Shown: positions 15,047 to 24,325 of the stretch, piece by piece
Numbering within the stretch: position 1 is the stretch's first letter
Layout: each line of letters opens with the position of its first letter
NCBI RefSeq assembly: GCF_001570485.1
Contig: NZ_BCTA01000064.1
Location: forward strand, 1 to 57,884
Reading direction: 5' to 3'
DNA length: 57,884 nt
From: Mycolicibacterium novocastrense
Lineage (GTDB): Bacteria > Actinomycetota > Actinomycetes > Mycobacteriales > Mycobacteriaceae
The notes under the pieces: model-generated
Told to the model about the DNA's origin: nothing
Databases searched by the model: none
What the model saw: the letters and a program-made list of their open reading frames with translations, nothing else
Made by a program: the position numbers and the translations under genes

Positions 15047-16258
15047 CTACGGCCGCCATCCGGTGGCGTCGGCCCACTCCCACGCGCGCCGATAGGCGTC
15101 GAGGAACCAGGGCTCCTTCGCGTCGGCATAGGCACCCGTGGACACGTGTCCCTCCCCGGCGACCCGCCGCTTCAACGAGAGGTAATCGGCCTGGACGCCG
15201 GGGTTCGCGCGCATCCAGTCCACGAACAGCAATGCGAACTGCTGACCCGGCCATCCGTCGACACGAATGTGAACGTTGGTCGGTCGCCCGGGATCGGCCG
15301 AGCTGTGAATACGCTTGTGCCACAACGCCTCGTCGTTGGAGTGGTCGAACTCGGCGACCGTGCTGCGCGCATCGGGCTTGGCGACATCCGCGGTGACCGG
15401 CCCGCGCACATATCCCGCAGCGGTCAGCGCCTCGTCGAGTTCGTCGGCATCCGCGAGCGACGCGACCGTCACCTGAACGTCGATCACGTCCTTGGCGTCC
15501 ATCCCCGGCACCGCCGTGGAGCCGATGTGGTCGACGCGGACGGCGCGGTGCCCGCATGCGGTGTTGAGCCGCGCCACGATACGCCGCGCCTGATCGGGCC
15601 ATGCCGGGTCGAAGGGCACCAGGACCGGCTTCGAGGGCGCGGGCCGATTCTCGTGCAGGTTGTGTGCGAACGCCAGGATGCGCTCGTGCCACAGCGCGCG
15701 GGCTTTCTCGACCAGTTCGCCCGCCGTGCCCGAGTTGTCGAGCCAGACGTCGGCGACCGCGCGGCGCTGTTCCTCGGTGGCTTGCGCGGCGATCCGGGCC
15801 CTGGCGTCCTCTTCGGTGAAGCCCCGGTACTCGATCAGCCGCTTCACCCGCAGCTCCTCATCGGCGTGAACGATCACCACCAACGGAAACATCGGCGCCA
15901 TACCGGATTCGACGAGCAGCGGGATGTCCTCGATGATCACGGCGTCGTCGGCCGCGGCCGCGATGAGCTCGGACCGGCGGTGGGCCACCAGCGGGTGCAC
16001 GATGCCGTTGAGCGTTTGACGCTTCTCCTCGTCGCTGAACGCGATCGCGGCCAGCGCGGGGCGGTTCAACGCCCCGTCATCGTGCAGGATCTCGCGGCCG
16101 AACGCGTCGACCAGCTTGGCCAACCCCTCGGTCCCCGGTTCGACGACCTCCCGGGCTATCACGTCGCCGTCGACGACGATGCCCCCCAGATCACTGAACG
16201 TCGAAGATACAGTCGATTTTCCGGCGCCGATACCGCCGGACAGGCCAATGCGCAGCAC
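15047..16258 (-). CDS. coaE: Dephospho-CoA kinase fused to a GrpB/UPF0157 domain
   Basis: Catalyses the last step of coenzyme A synthesis, phosphorylation of the 3'-OH of dephospho-CoA. The kinase domain covers about residues 1-195, with P-loop GGIGAGKST (8-16), the CoA-domain VDGDVIAREVVEPG and the lid IEYRGFTEEDARAR. The C-terminal half (about 215-403) is a GrpB/UPF0157 nucleotidyltransferase-like domain with VDHIGSTAVPGMDAKDVID. This fusion is typical for actinobacteria; its second domain is thought to help folding or regulation in M. tuberculosis CoaE. It lies downstream of rpsA on the same strand, separated by a strong hairpin. Confidence 0.95.
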   Translation of the reverse strand: MLRIGLSGGIGAGKSTVSSTFSDLGGIVVDGDVIAREVVEPGTEGLAKLVDAFGREILHDDGALNRPALAAIAFSDEEKRQTLNGIVHPLVAHRRSELIAAAADDAVIIEDIPLLVESGMAPMFPLVVIVHADEELRVKRLIEYRGFTEEDARARIAAQATEEQRRAVADVWLDNSGTAGELVEKARALWHERILAFAHNLHENRPAPSKPVLVPFDPAWPDQARRIVARLNTACGHRAVRVDHIGSTAVPGMDAKDVIDVQVTVASLADADELDEALTAAGYVRGPVTADVAKPDARSTVAEFDHSNDEALWHKRIHSSADPGRPTNVHIRVDGWPGQQFALLFVDWMRANPGVQADYLSLKRRVAGEGHVSTGAYADAKEPWFLDAYRRAWEWADATGWRP

Positions 16259-16287
16259 GGCACCAGTCTGTCAGGGCCTCTCGACGA

Positions 16288-16320
16288 CGAAGGCCCCGGC
16301 TCGGTGAGCCGGGGCCTTCG
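16288..16320. terminator. Strong hairpin between rpsA and coaE
   Basis: A perfect 15-base inverted repeat (CGAAGGCCCCGGCTC / GAGCCGGGGCCTTCG) with loop GGT. Pairing can extend outward with few mismatches (CTCTCGACGAC / GTCGTTGAGAG), spanning about 16277-16331. No T-run follows on the minus strand, as is common for mycobacterial terminators. It begins 12 bases after the rpsA stop. Confidence 0.8.
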
Positions 16321-16331
16321 GTCGTTGAGAG

Positions 16332-17774
16332 TTAGGCGTTGCCTGCGAGCTTCTCACGCAGCGCCGCGAGTTGCGCGTCGCTGGCCAGCGAGCCGCCCGC
16401 CGACTGCTCCTCGCCACGTGAAGCGCCGTTGGCCGCCGGACGGCTGGCCGCCTCGGCCTCGGCCGCGGCGAACTTCTCCATCTGCGCGGTGTGCATCTTG
16501 TGCCGGCGCTCGGCCTCGGCGTAGCGGGACTCCCACTCCTCACGCTGCTTCTCGAAACCCTCGAGCCACTCGTTGGTCTCGGAGTCGAAGCCCTCCGGGA
16601 AGATGTAGTTGCCCTGCTCGTCGTAGCTGTCGGCCATGCCGTACTTGCTGGGGTCGAACTCCTCGGTGTAGTCCTCGTTGGCCTGCTTGAGGCTCAGGGA
16701 GATGCGGCGACGCTCCAGGTCGATGTCGATGACCTTGACCATCGCGTCGTCGCCGACCTGGACCACCTGATCCGGGACCTCGACATGGCGCTCGGAGAGC
16801 TCGGAGATGTGCACCAGACCCTCGATGCCCTCTTCGACGCGGACGAACGCACCAAAGGGCACCAGCTTGGTGACCTTGCCCGGCACGATCTGACCGATCG
16901 CGTGGGTGCGGGCGAAGTGGCGCCACGGGTCTTCCTGAGTTGCCTTGAGCGACAACGAAACCCGCTCGCGGTCCATGTCGACGTCGAGCACCTCGACGGT
17001 GACCTCGTCGCCCACCTGAACCACCTCGGACGGATGGTCGATGTGCTTCCAGGACAGCTCGGAGACGTGCACCAGGCCGTCGACGCCGCCGAGATCGACG
17101 AACGCACCGAAGTTGACGATGCTGCTGACGACGCCCTTGCGGATCGCGCCCTTCTGCAGCTGGTTGAGGAACTCGCTGCGCACCTCGGACTGGGTCTGCT
17201 CCAGCCACGCGCGGCGGCTCAACACGACGTTGTTGCGGTTCTTGTCGAGCTCGATGATCTTGGCCTCGATCTCCTTGCCGATGTACGGCTGCAGATCGCG
17301 GACACGACGCATCTCGACCAGCGACGCCGGCAGGAAGCCGCGCAGACCGATGTCGAGGATCAGGCCGCCCTTGACGACCTCGATGACGGTGCCCTTGACG
17401 GCCTCGTCCTTCTCCTTGAGCTCCTCGATGGTGCCCCAGGCGCGCTCGTACTGGGCGCGCTTCTTGGACAGGATCAGGCGGCCTTCCTTGTCCTCCTTGG
17501 TGAGAACGAGGGCTTCGACCTCATCGCCCACGGAAACGACCTCGTTGGGGTCGACGTCGTGCTTGATGGAGAGCTCACGGGAAGGGATAACGCCTTCGGT
17601 CTTGTAACCGATGTCGAGCAGGACTTCGTCACGGTCAACCTTGACGATGGTTCCCTCGACGATGTCGCCATCGTTGAAGTACTTGATGGTCTTGTCGATG
17701 GCGGCGAGAAAGTCCTCGCTCGAGCCGATGTCGTTGACGGCTACTTGCGGCGAGGTGACGGAGGGACTTGGCAT
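16332..17774 (-). CDS. rpsA: 30S ribosomal protein S1
   Basis: mRNA-binding ribosomal protein of 480 residues with four S1 (OB-fold) repeats at about 37-107, 123-190, 207-278 and 293-364. The third and fourth show the classical FGAFVDLGGVDGLVHVSELS and FGAFVRVEEGIEGLVHISEL motifs. The first two are more degenerate, as expected for the ribosome-binding part. The C-terminal tail (about 365-480) is charged and actinobacteria-specific; its last segment has been discussed as the pyrazinoic acid target in M. tuberculosis. The 168-base upstream region is shared with the divergent protease gene. Confidence 0.97.
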   Translation of the reverse strand: MPSPSVTSPQVAVNDIGSSEDFLAAIDKTIKYFNDGDIVEGTIVKVDRDEVLLDIGYKTEGVIPSRELSIKHDVDPNEVVSVGDEVEALVLTKEDKEGRLILSKKRAQYERAWGTIEELKEKDEAVKGTVIEVVKGGLILDIGLRGFLPASLVEMRRVRDLQPYIGKEIEAKIIELDKNRNNVVLSRRAWLEQTQSEVRSEFLNQLQKGAIRKGVVSSIVNFGAFVDLGGVDGLVHVSELSWKHIDHPSEVVQVGDEVTVEVLDVDMDRERVSLSLKATQEDPWRHFARTHAIGQIVPGKVTKLVPFGAFVRVEEGIEGLVHISELSERHVEVPDQVVQVGDDAMVKVIDIDLERRRISLSLKQANEDYTEEFDPSKYGMADSYDEQGNYIFPEGFDSETNEWLEGFEKQREEWESRYAEAERRHKMHTAQMEKFAAAEAEAASRPAANGASRGEEQSAGGSLASDAQLAALREKLAGNA

Positions 17775-17942
17775 GTGGTGGGTTGCTCCGGACAGGTTTG
17801 ATCGTAGGGACTTAGGACATTCGAGTTATTGGTGTTACCCGCCGCAGAAGATGACGAAAACCACAGACAGGTACCCGTAGAGGTTACTCGACTGGGCACA
17901 TGCTGGACAAACTCGGTCCCCACCGGCCGCTAGTCTGCTCTG

Positions 17943-19106
17943 GTGTCACATCCCGGCGCCCCGCATCACCCCTGGCTGGTTGCACCGCCGTTCCAACGCA
18001 AGGTTCGCAAAGTCGGGGCGCCGCTGGCGGTGCTCATCCTGCTCGCCACCGTGGTCGGGCTGATCATCATCGGGCTGACCGCCCTCAATCCGATCGGGGC
18101 CGGCATCGGGCTGGTGCTGTCGAGCCTGGCCATGGTGGGCGTGGTCCTGGCGTATGTGTGGCTGGACCGCTTCGAGCCCGAACCGCCGCGGTTGCTGGCC
18201 TTCGCCTTCCTGTGGGGCGCCTCGGTCGCGGTCGTGTTGTCGGTGATCCTCGGGCTCTACCTCGAGTCGTTGATCGTCACGGGTGACTCCGACGGGGTCA
18301 GCCCGGTTTCGGTGGTGGTCATCGCGCCGGTCATCGAGGAGGCGGCCAAGGGCGCGTTCCTGCTGGTCATGATGACCGGCCGGCGCCGCCGGGAGCTGAA
18401 CTCCCTGACCGACTGCCTGGTCTACGCCGGGCTGGTCGGCGCCGGATTCGCCTGGCTGGAGGACATCCTGTACATCGCCAGCGGTGAATCACTCGGCGAC
18501 TCGCTGCTGACGGCGGCATTACGGCTGGTCATGGCTCCGTTCGCGCATTCGCTGTTCACCACGTTCTTCGGCATCGGCGTCTATTTCGCCCTGCACCGCC
18601 GCGACTCGTCCGCCAAGGCCGGCGTTCTTCTTCTGGGGTACCTGGCGGCGGTCTTCACCCACGCGCTATGGAACGGGTCGTCGCTGCTGGGCGTCGGCTG
18701 GTATTTCGGGATCTACCTGTACTGGATGATGCCGCTGTTCGCGCTGGCGATCGTCCTGGGCCTGCAGAGTCGCCGACGCGAGCAGGCGATCGTCGCGAGC
18801 AAGCTGCCCGGCATGGTGCACGCCGGTCTGGTCACGCCTGTCGAGGCCGCCTGGCTGGGCTCGCTACGGCACCGCAAACTGGTGCTCGCCCAGGCTGCCC
18901 GCCAGGGAGGGCGTCCGGCCCGAAACGCGGTCAAGAGGTTCGCCGGCCAGGTCGTCGAGTTGGCGTTCGTACGCGACCGTATCGACCGCGGGTTCGGCGA
19001 TCCGCGGGTGCAGGCGATGCTGGTCGAGGAGACCTACGCCCTCTACGCCGCCCGGGCGGCCGCCGGCCCGGTACTGCAGTCGTTGGCCGGCTACCGAGCC
19101 GGCTAG
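17943..19106 (+). CDS. PrsW-family intramembrane metalloprotease
   Basis: Polytopic membrane protein of 387 residues with the PrsW family motifs: IEEAAKG (E132, E133, K136), FAWLED (E173), FAHSLFT (H202) and FTHALWN (H240, N244). These residues are proposed to bind the metal. In Bacillus, PrsW performs site-1 cleavage of an anti-sigma factor; the substrate here is unknown. The family shows about eight transmembrane segments, followed here by a soluble C-terminal region (about 275-387) rich in basic residues. The start is GTG 17943. Transcription is divergent from rpsA, and the stop overlaps the polA stop from the opposite strand by four bases (CTAG). Confidence 0.85.
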   Translation: MSHPGAPHHPWLVAPPFQRKVRKVGAPLAVLILLATVVGLIIIGLTALNPIGAGIGLVLSSLAMVGVVLAYVWLDRFEPEPPRLLAFAFLWGASVAVVLSVILGLYLESLIVTGDSDGVSPVSVVVIAPVIEEAAKGAFLLVMMTGRRRRELNSLTDCLVYAGLVGAGFAWLEDILYIASGESLGDSLLTAALRLVMAPFAHSLFTTFFGIGVYFALHRRDSSAKAGVLLLGYLAAVFTHALWNGSSLLGVGWYFGIYLYWMMPLFALAIVLGLQSRRREQAIVASKLPGMVHAGLVTPVEAAWLGSLRHRKLVLAQAARQGGRPARNAVKRFAGQVVELAFVRDRIDRGFGDPRVQAMLVEETYALYAARAAAGPVLQSLAGYRAG

Positions 19107-21832
19107 TGCGCCGCGGCGTCCCAGCTGCGGCCATAGCCGACCGACACCTCGAGCGGCACGTCCAGCGGATAGGCGTTGCCCATCTGCTCGCGGACCAGGG
19201 CCTCGACCGTCTCCCGTTCGCCCTCGGCGACCTCGAAGAGCAACTCGTCGTGCACCTGGAGCAGCATCCGCGACTTCAGGCCGGCGTCCTTGAGCGCCGT
19301 GTCGACGTTGATCATCGCGACCTTGATGATGTCGGCCGCGCTGCCCTGAATCGGCGCGTTGAGCGCGGCGCGCTCGGCGGCCTCGCGGACGTTGCGGTTG
19401 CTGCTGTCCAACTCCGGTAGATAGCGCCGCCTGCCGAACACGGTCGACGTGTAACCGTCCTTGCGCGCCTGGTCCACCACGTTGCGCAGGTAGTCGCGCA
19501 CCCCGCCGAACCGGTCGAAGTACTGCTCCATCTGCACCTTGGCTTCTTCGGTGGAGATCTTGAGCTGAGCGGCCAGCCCGTAGGCGCTCAGCCCGTAAGC
19601 CAGCCCGTACGACATCGCCTTGACGCGGCGCCGCAGTTCGGCATTGACCTCGTCGATCGGCACCGAGAACGCCCGTGATGCCACGAAGGAGTGCAGGTCC
19701 TCTCCGGTGCGGAATGCCTCGATCAGACCCTCGTCCTTGGACAGGTGCGCCATGATGCGCATCTCGATCTGGCTGTAGTCCGCGGTCATCAGCTCCGCAT
19801 AACCCTTGCCCACCACGAAGGCATCGCGGATCCGGCGGCCGGCGTCGGTGCGGATCGGGATGTTCTGCAGGTTCGGCTCGGTCGACGACAACCGTCCGGT
19901 CGCCGCGATCGTCTGGTTGAACGTGGTGTGAATGCGGCCATCCGACGCGACGGAATTGAGCAGCCCGTCGACGGTGACCTTCAGCCGCGTGGCGTCGCGG
20001 TGGGCCAGCAGATGCTGCAGGAACGGATGGCCGGTCTTGTCGAACAGCGACTGCAAGGCGTCGGCGTCCGTCGTGTAGCCGGTCTTGGTGCGCTTGGTCT
20101 TGGGCATCTCCAGCTCGTCGAACAGCACCACCTGCAGCTGCTTGGGCGAGCCGAGGTTGATCTGCTTACCGATCACCGCGTACGCCGCCTCGGCCGCATC
20201 GCGGATGTGGTCGGCGAACTCGCTCTGCAGCCGGCCGAGTCCCTCGAGGTCCACCGCGATGCCCGCGGTCTCCATCTCGGCGAGCACCCGCTGAACCGGC
20301 AACTCCATGTTGCTCAGCAGCGCCAGCGAGTCGATGCGGGCGAGTTCCTCGTCGAGCGCGTCGGCGAGGTCCATCACCGCGCTGGCCCGCAGTATCACGG
20401 TCTGCACGGCCTGGTCATCGACGCCGTCCGTATCGTCAAGCAGCGAAAGTTGTTGCTGCTCAGGGTTTTCGGCCCGCAGTTCGCGCTTCAGATAGCGCAG
20501 CGAGAGGTCGTCGAGCGTGAAGCTGCGCTGTCCGGGCCGCACCAGGTATGCGGCGAGCGCGGTGTCCGAGGTGACGCCCGCGAGCTTCCACCCGCGGCCC
20601 TCGAGGTCGTGCATCGCCAGCTTCGCCTCGTGAAGCGCCTTCGGCGGGCCGGGGTCGGCGAGCCATGAGGCCAGTGCGGCCTCGTCGTCCTCGGTCAATG
20701 TGGCGGTGTCGATGTAGCGCCCGTCGCCGTCGGCGGCGACGATGCCCAACGCCGTCGCGTCCGCGTCGAAGGCCAGATGTGTGCCGACGACGGCCAGCCC
20801 GAACCGCTTGCCCGAGCTGTGCTCGGCCAGCCATGCCGCGAGCTCTCCCGGTTCCAGGGCCCGCCCGCGCACGTCGAAGCCCTGGTCGACCTCGGGATCC
20901 GCCGAGGCCAGCGTGTCGAACAACCGATCCCGCAGGACGCGGAACTCCAGGTCGTCGAACAGCCGGTGGATCTGGTCGCGGTCCCACGGCTGCATGCGCA
21001 GGGTGTCGGGGGTTTGCGGCAGCGGCACGTCCTTGACGAGATCGGTCAGTTCCCGGTTGAGCACGACGCTGGACAGGTTGGCCCGCAACGCGTCCCCGAC
21101 CTTGCCCTTGACGGTGTCGACGTTGTCGACCAACGCCTGCAGCGAGCCGAACTCGGCGATCCACTTGGTCGCCGTCTTCTCGCCGACACCGGGGATGCCG
21201 GGCAGGTTGTCGCTGGGGTCGCCGCGCAGGGCCGCGAAGTCGGGGTACTGCTGCGGGGTCAGGCCGTACTTGTCCAGCACCGCCTCCGGCGTGAACCGGG
21301 TCAGCTCGCTGACGCCCTTGCGGGGATACAGCACCGTGACGTCATCGCTGACCAACTGCAGCGAGTCGCGGTCGCCGGTGACCACAAGGACCCGGTAGCC
21401 GCCCTGCTCGGCCTGCGTGGCCAGCGTGGCGATGATGTCGTCGGCCTCGAAGCCCGGTTCGGCGAGCACGGTGATGCCCAGCGCGCCGAGCACCTCCTTG
21501 GTGATGTCGATCTGCCCGCGGAACTCATCGGGCGTCGACGAGCGGCCCGCCTTGTACTCGGGGTATTTGTCCACGCGAAACGTCTGGCGCGACACGTCGA
21601 ACGCGGCGGCGATGTGGCTGGGTTGCTCGTCGCGCAGCAGGTTGATCAGCATGGCGGTGAACCCGTACACCGCGTTGGTGGTCAGCCCGCCCTGTGTCTT
21701 GAAGTTCTCGGCGGGCAGTGCGTAGAACGCCCGGTATGCCAACGAATTGCCGTCGAGCAACATCAATGTCGGCTTCTGGTCGGTCGGCTGGGACGCCGTC
21801 TTCTTGCCGGTGGCGGTGGTGGCAGGGCTCAC
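19103..21832 (-). CDS. polA: DNA polymerase I
   Basis: Repair and Okazaki-fragment polymerase of 909 residues. The N-terminal 5'-3' exonuclease/flap domain contains MLLDGNSLAYRAFYAL and GFEADDIIATLA. The middle 3'-5' exonuclease-like domain lacks recognisable catalytic acidic motifs, as known for mycobacterial PolA. The polymerase domain has motif A (ADYSQIEMRIMAHLS), motif B (RRVKAMSYGLAYG) and motif C (QVHDELLFEV). GTG 21830-21832 is chosen because it gives the family N-terminus and length; the frame upstream (from 21949) lacks family features. The promoter region is shared with the divergent DUF35 gene. Confidence 0.96.
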   Translation of the reverse strand: MSPATTATGKKTASQPTDQKPTLMLLDGNSLAYRAFYALPAENFKTQGGLTTNAVYGFTAMLINLLRDEQPSHIAAAFDVSRQTFRVDKYPEYKAGRSSTPDEFRGQIDITKEVLGALGITVLAEPGFEADDIIATLATQAEQGGYRVLVVTGDRDSLQLVSDDVTVLYPRKGVSELTRFTPEAVLDKYGLTPQQYPDFAALRGDPSDNLPGIPGVGEKTATKWIAEFGSLQALVDNVDTVKGKVGDALRANLSSVVLNRELTDLVKDVPLPQTPDTLRMQPWDRDQIHRLFDDLEFRVLRDRLFDTLASADPEVDQGFDVRGRALEPGELAAWLAEHSSGKRFGLAVVGTHLAFDADATALGIVAADGDGRYIDTATLTEDDEAALASWLADPGPPKALHEAKLAMHDLEGRGWKLAGVTSDTALAAYLVRPGQRSFTLDDLSLRYLKRELRAENPEQQQLSLLDDTDGVDDQAVQTVILRASAVMDLADALDEELARIDSLALLSNMELPVQRVLAEMETAGIAVDLEGLGRLQSEFADHIRDAAEAAYAVIGKQINLGSPKQLQVVLFDELEMPKTKRTKTGYTTDADALQSLFDKTGHPFLQHLLAHRDATRLKVTVDGLLNSVASDGRIHTTFNQTIAATGRLSSTEPNLQNIPIRTDAGRRIRDAFVVGKGYAELMTADYSQIEMRIMAHLSKDEGLIEAFRTGEDLHSFVASRAFSVPIDEVNAELRRRVKAMSYGLAYGLSAYGLAAQLKISTEEAKVQMEQYFDRFGGVRDYLRNVVDQARKDGYTSTVFGRRRYLPELDSSNRNVREAAERAALNAPIQGSAADIIKVAMINVDTALKDAGLKSRMLLQVHDELLFEVAEGERETVEALVREQMGNAYPLDVPLEVSVGYGRSWDAAAH

Positions 21833-21982
21833 GGCCCTAACTCTATGCATCCGGCCCGACATCGAGACCACCGCCGCAGCGACCAACCCGGGCTCGCGAA
21901 TGTGCGATTTCATCCCCGACTCGCCGCTGCGTCGAATCATTTCGCACACTCACGACGTGGCAGACCGTTCCTCCCACTGAAC

Positions 21983-21996
21983 TGGAACACGTTTCA
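21983..21996. promoter_or_regulatory. KstR operator upstream of the DUF35-thiolase genes
   Basis: TGGAACACGTTTCA fits the KstR consensus TNNAACNNGTTNNA exactly, and the palindrome extends on both sides (GAACT / AGTTC, 21979-22000). It lies 31 bases before the GTG of the DUF35 gene. KstR is the TetR-type repressor of cholesterol catabolism genes, and the M. tuberculosis counterparts Rv1627c-Rv1628c are described as KstR-controlled. Confidence 0.8.
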
Positions 21997-22027
21997 GTTC
22001 TGCCGCACCACTCGGTACTCTGAGCGG

Positions 22028-22465
22028 GTGTCAGCTTCCACTCAGCCCGCGATCGACGGTTGGTTCGCCACCGCCGGGTCCGGAGAGCCCTATCTGATCG
22101 GCGGCAAATGCCACCAGTGCGGCACCTACGTTTTCCCGCCCCGCGCCAACAACTGCCCCAACCCGGCATGCGACGGTGACGAACTGGCGCAGGTTCCGCT
22201 GTCGCGGCGCGGAACCCTGTGGAGCTACACCGAGAACCGTTACGCTCCCCCGCCGCCGTATCCCGCGCCGGATCCCTTCGAGCCCTTCGCCGTTGCCGCG
22301 GTGCAGCTCGCCGACGAGGGCCTGATCGTGCTCGGCAAGGTCGTCGAGGGCACCCTGGCCGCCGACCTGAAGGTCGGGATGGAGATGGAACTGACCACGA
22401 TGCCGTTGTTCGTCGACGACGACGGCGTCGAACGTGTCGTCTACGCATGGAGGCCCGCCTCATGA
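22028..22465 (+). CDS. DUF35 OB-fold/zinc-ribbon protein (Rv1628c-like)
   Basis: A 145-residue acyl-CoA-associated OB-fold protein. The N-terminal zinc ribbon is visible as GKCHQCGTYVFPP and NNCPNPACDG (four Cys), followed by an OB-fold with LWSYTENRYAPPPPYP and VVEGTLAADLKVGMEME. Such proteins pair with thiolase-like partners and help bind acyl-CoA substrates. The start is GTG 22028 near the KstR box. The stop overlaps the thiolase ATG (ATGA), so the two are translationally coupled. The plus-strand frame further upstream is antisense to polA and not part of the gene. Confidence 0.9.
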   Translation: MSASTQPAIDGWFATAGSGEPYLIGGKCHQCGTYVFPPRANNCPNPACDGDELAQVPLSRRGTLWSYTENRYAPPPPYPAPDPFEPFAVAAVQLADEGLIVLGKVVEGTLAADLKVGMEMELTTMPLFVDDDGVERVVYAWRPAS

Positions 22466-23661
22466 GTCCCGAACCGCTGTACATCCTCGGCGCCGGCATG
22501 CACCCGTGGGGGAAGTGGGGCCGCGACTTCACCGAGTACGGCGTCGTGGCCGCGCGGGCGGCGCTGGCCGAGGCGGGTCTGGATTGGCGTCAGATCCAGC
22601 TCGTCGCGGGGGCCGACACGATCCGCAATGGTTATCCAGGATTCGTGGCCGGCTCGACGTTCGCGCAGAAGCTGGGCTGGAACGGTGTGCCCGTGTCCTC
22701 GAGTTACGCCGCGTGCGCCAGCGGCTCGCAGGCACTGCAGAGCGCCCGCGCTCACATCCTCGCCGGATTCTGCGATGTGGCGCTCGTGATCGGCGCCGAC
22801 ACCACCCCGAAGGGCTTCTTCGCCCCGGTCGGCGGCGAGCGGAAGAACGACCCCGACTGGCAACGCTTCCACCTGATCGGTGCCACCAACACCGTCTACT
22901 TCGCCCTGCTGGCTCGCCGCCGCATGGACCTCTACGGGGCCACGCTGGAGGATTTCGCCGCGGTGAAGGTGAAGAACGCCAAGCACGGGTTGGACAACCC
23001 GAACGCGCGCTACCGCAAGGAAGCCACGATCGACGACGTGCTCGCCAGCCCGGTGGTCTCCGATCCCCTTCGGCTGCTTGATATCTGCGCGACGTCGGAC
23101 GGCGCGGCCGCGTTGGTGGTGGCGAGCAAGTCGTTTGCCGAGAAGCATCTGGGCTCGGTCGACGGGGTGCCGTCGGTGCGCGCGATCAGCACGGTGACAC
23201 CGCAGTACCCGCAGCATCTGCCCGAATTGCCGGACATCGCAACCGATTCCACGGCAGTGGTGAATGCGCCCGAGCGAGTGTTCAAGGACCAGATCCTCGA
23301 CGCCGCCTACGCCGAGGCCGGTATCGGCCCGGAGGACCTGAGCCTGGCCGAGGTGTACGACCTGTCCACCGCGCTGGAACTCGACTGGTACGAGCATCTG
23401 GGTCTGTGCCCCAAGGGGGAGGCCGAGCAACTGCTGCGCAGCGGTGCCACGGCGATCGGCGGGAAGATCCCGGTGAACGCGTCCGGCGGCCTGGCGTGTT
23501 TCGGCGAAGCCATTCCGGCGCAGGCCATCGCGCAGGTGTGCGAGCTGACCTGGCAGCTGAAGGGACAGGCGACCGGCCGCCAGGTCGAGGGTGCCAAGGT
23601 CGGCGTCACCGCCAACCAGGGCCTGTTCGGGCACGGCTCGTCCGTGATTGTTGCTCGCTAG
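22462..23661 (+). CDS. SCP2-type thiolase / lipid-transfer protein (Rv1627c-like)
   Basis: Thiolase-superfamily protein of 399 residues. The candidate nucleophile is Cys85 in SSYAACASGSQAL, and the second motif region reads NASGGLACFGEAIPA, unlike the GHP motif of classical degradative thiolases. The family (SCPx-thiolase-like) acts on acyl-CoA intermediates of sterol side chains and often needs a DUF35 partner. It directly follows that partner with an ATGA overlap. The KstR box supports a role in sterol or cholesterol degradation. The exact reaction (thiolysis or retro-aldol) cannot be decided here. Confidence 0.88.
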   Translation: MSPEPLYILGAGMHPWGKWGRDFTEYGVVAARAALAEAGLDWRQIQLVAGADTIRNGYPGFVAGSTFAQKLGWNGVPVSSSYAACASGSQALQSARAHILAGFCDVALVIGADTTPKGFFAPVGGERKNDPDWQRFHLIGATNTVYFALLARRRMDLYGATLEDFAAVKVKNAKHGLDNPNARYRKEATIDDVLASPVVSDPLRLLDICATSDGAAALVVASKSFAEKHLGSVDGVPSVRAISTVTPQYPQHLPELPDIATDSTAVVNAPERVFKDQILDAAYAEAGIGPEDLSLAEVYDLSTALELDWYEHLGLCPKGEAEQLLRSGATAIGGKIPVNASGGLACFGEAIPAQAIAQVCELTWQLKGQATGRQVEGAKVGVTANQGLFGHGSSVIVAR

Positions 23662-24325
23662 GCAGTTCGAACCGTACGGCCCCTCGTACTGGGGCGCCAT
23701 CGCCGTGTTCGTGGCCGGCGCCGTCGTGCTGGTGTGGACGGGCCGCAGACAGACGGATGCCCAGGCACAGCGGTGGGGCCGTGCGCTCGGCGGGCTGACG
23801 GCGCTGATCTACGCCGCGATCCTGGTTTACAACCTGGTGCCGCCGACGCTGGCCGGTTCGGTGCCGCTTCAGCTCACCGACCTGGCGACCGTCGTCGCGG
23901 CCTACGCACTGTGGTCCCGACGGCAGTGGGCGTATGCACTCACCTACTACTGGGGTCTGGTGCTGAGCGTGCAGGCGCTGATCTCACCGGTGTTGCGGGG
24001 CCCCGACTTTCCGCACTACCGCTTCCTGGCCTTCTACGCGATCCACCTGCTCGTGGTGTGGGCGGCGATCTATCTGACGTGGGGCCGCGGTATGCGGCCC
24101 GATTGGCGCGACTACCGCCTGGCGGTGGCGGTCACCAGCGTGTGGGCGGTGGTGACCGTCGTGTTCAACAGGATCGCCGACACCAACTACGGCTTCACGA
24201 ACTACAAACCGGATACCGCGTCGGCGTTGGACATCCTGGGGCCGTGGCCGGTGTACGTCGTGGTGACCGCCGCGCTGGTGTTCGCCGTGTGGGCGTTGAT
24301 GACATGGCCCTGGGTGCGGCGATGA
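23648..24325 (+). CDS. TIGR02206/YwaF-family membrane protein
   Basis: A 225-residue integral membrane protein with about six to seven hydrophobic segments. Conserved family features are YNLVPPTLAGSVPLQLTDLA near 62-82, YYWGLVLSVQALISP, and the RIADTNYGFTNYKPD segment before the last helix. The function of the family is unknown. The start is TTG 23648, inside the end of the thiolase gene (14-base overlap). The stop overlaps the next ATG, so four genes from DUF35 to DUF167 form one tightly packed unit. Confidence 0.85.
   Translation: MLLARQFEPYGPSYWGAIAVFVAGAVVLVWTGRRQTDAQAQRWGRALGGLTALIYAAILVYNLVPPTLAGSVPLQLTDLATVVAAYALWSRRQWAYALTYYWGLVLSVQALISPVLRGPDFPHYRFLAFYAIHLLVVWAAIYLTWGRGMRPDWRDYRLAVAVTSVWAVVTVVFNRIADTNYGFTNYKPDTASALDILGPWPVYVVVTAALVFAVWALMTWPWVRR

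Noticed and set aside
16491..17801. Long plus-strand open frame opposite rpsA
   Set aside because: It is an antisense shadow of a GC-rich gene: the peptide is rich in D/L/V with no family motifs, and rpsA with four S1 domains explains the region.
20777..22027. Upstream extension of the DUF35 gene
   Set aside because: It is antisense to polA, and the KstR operator and GTG 22028 define the real gene.
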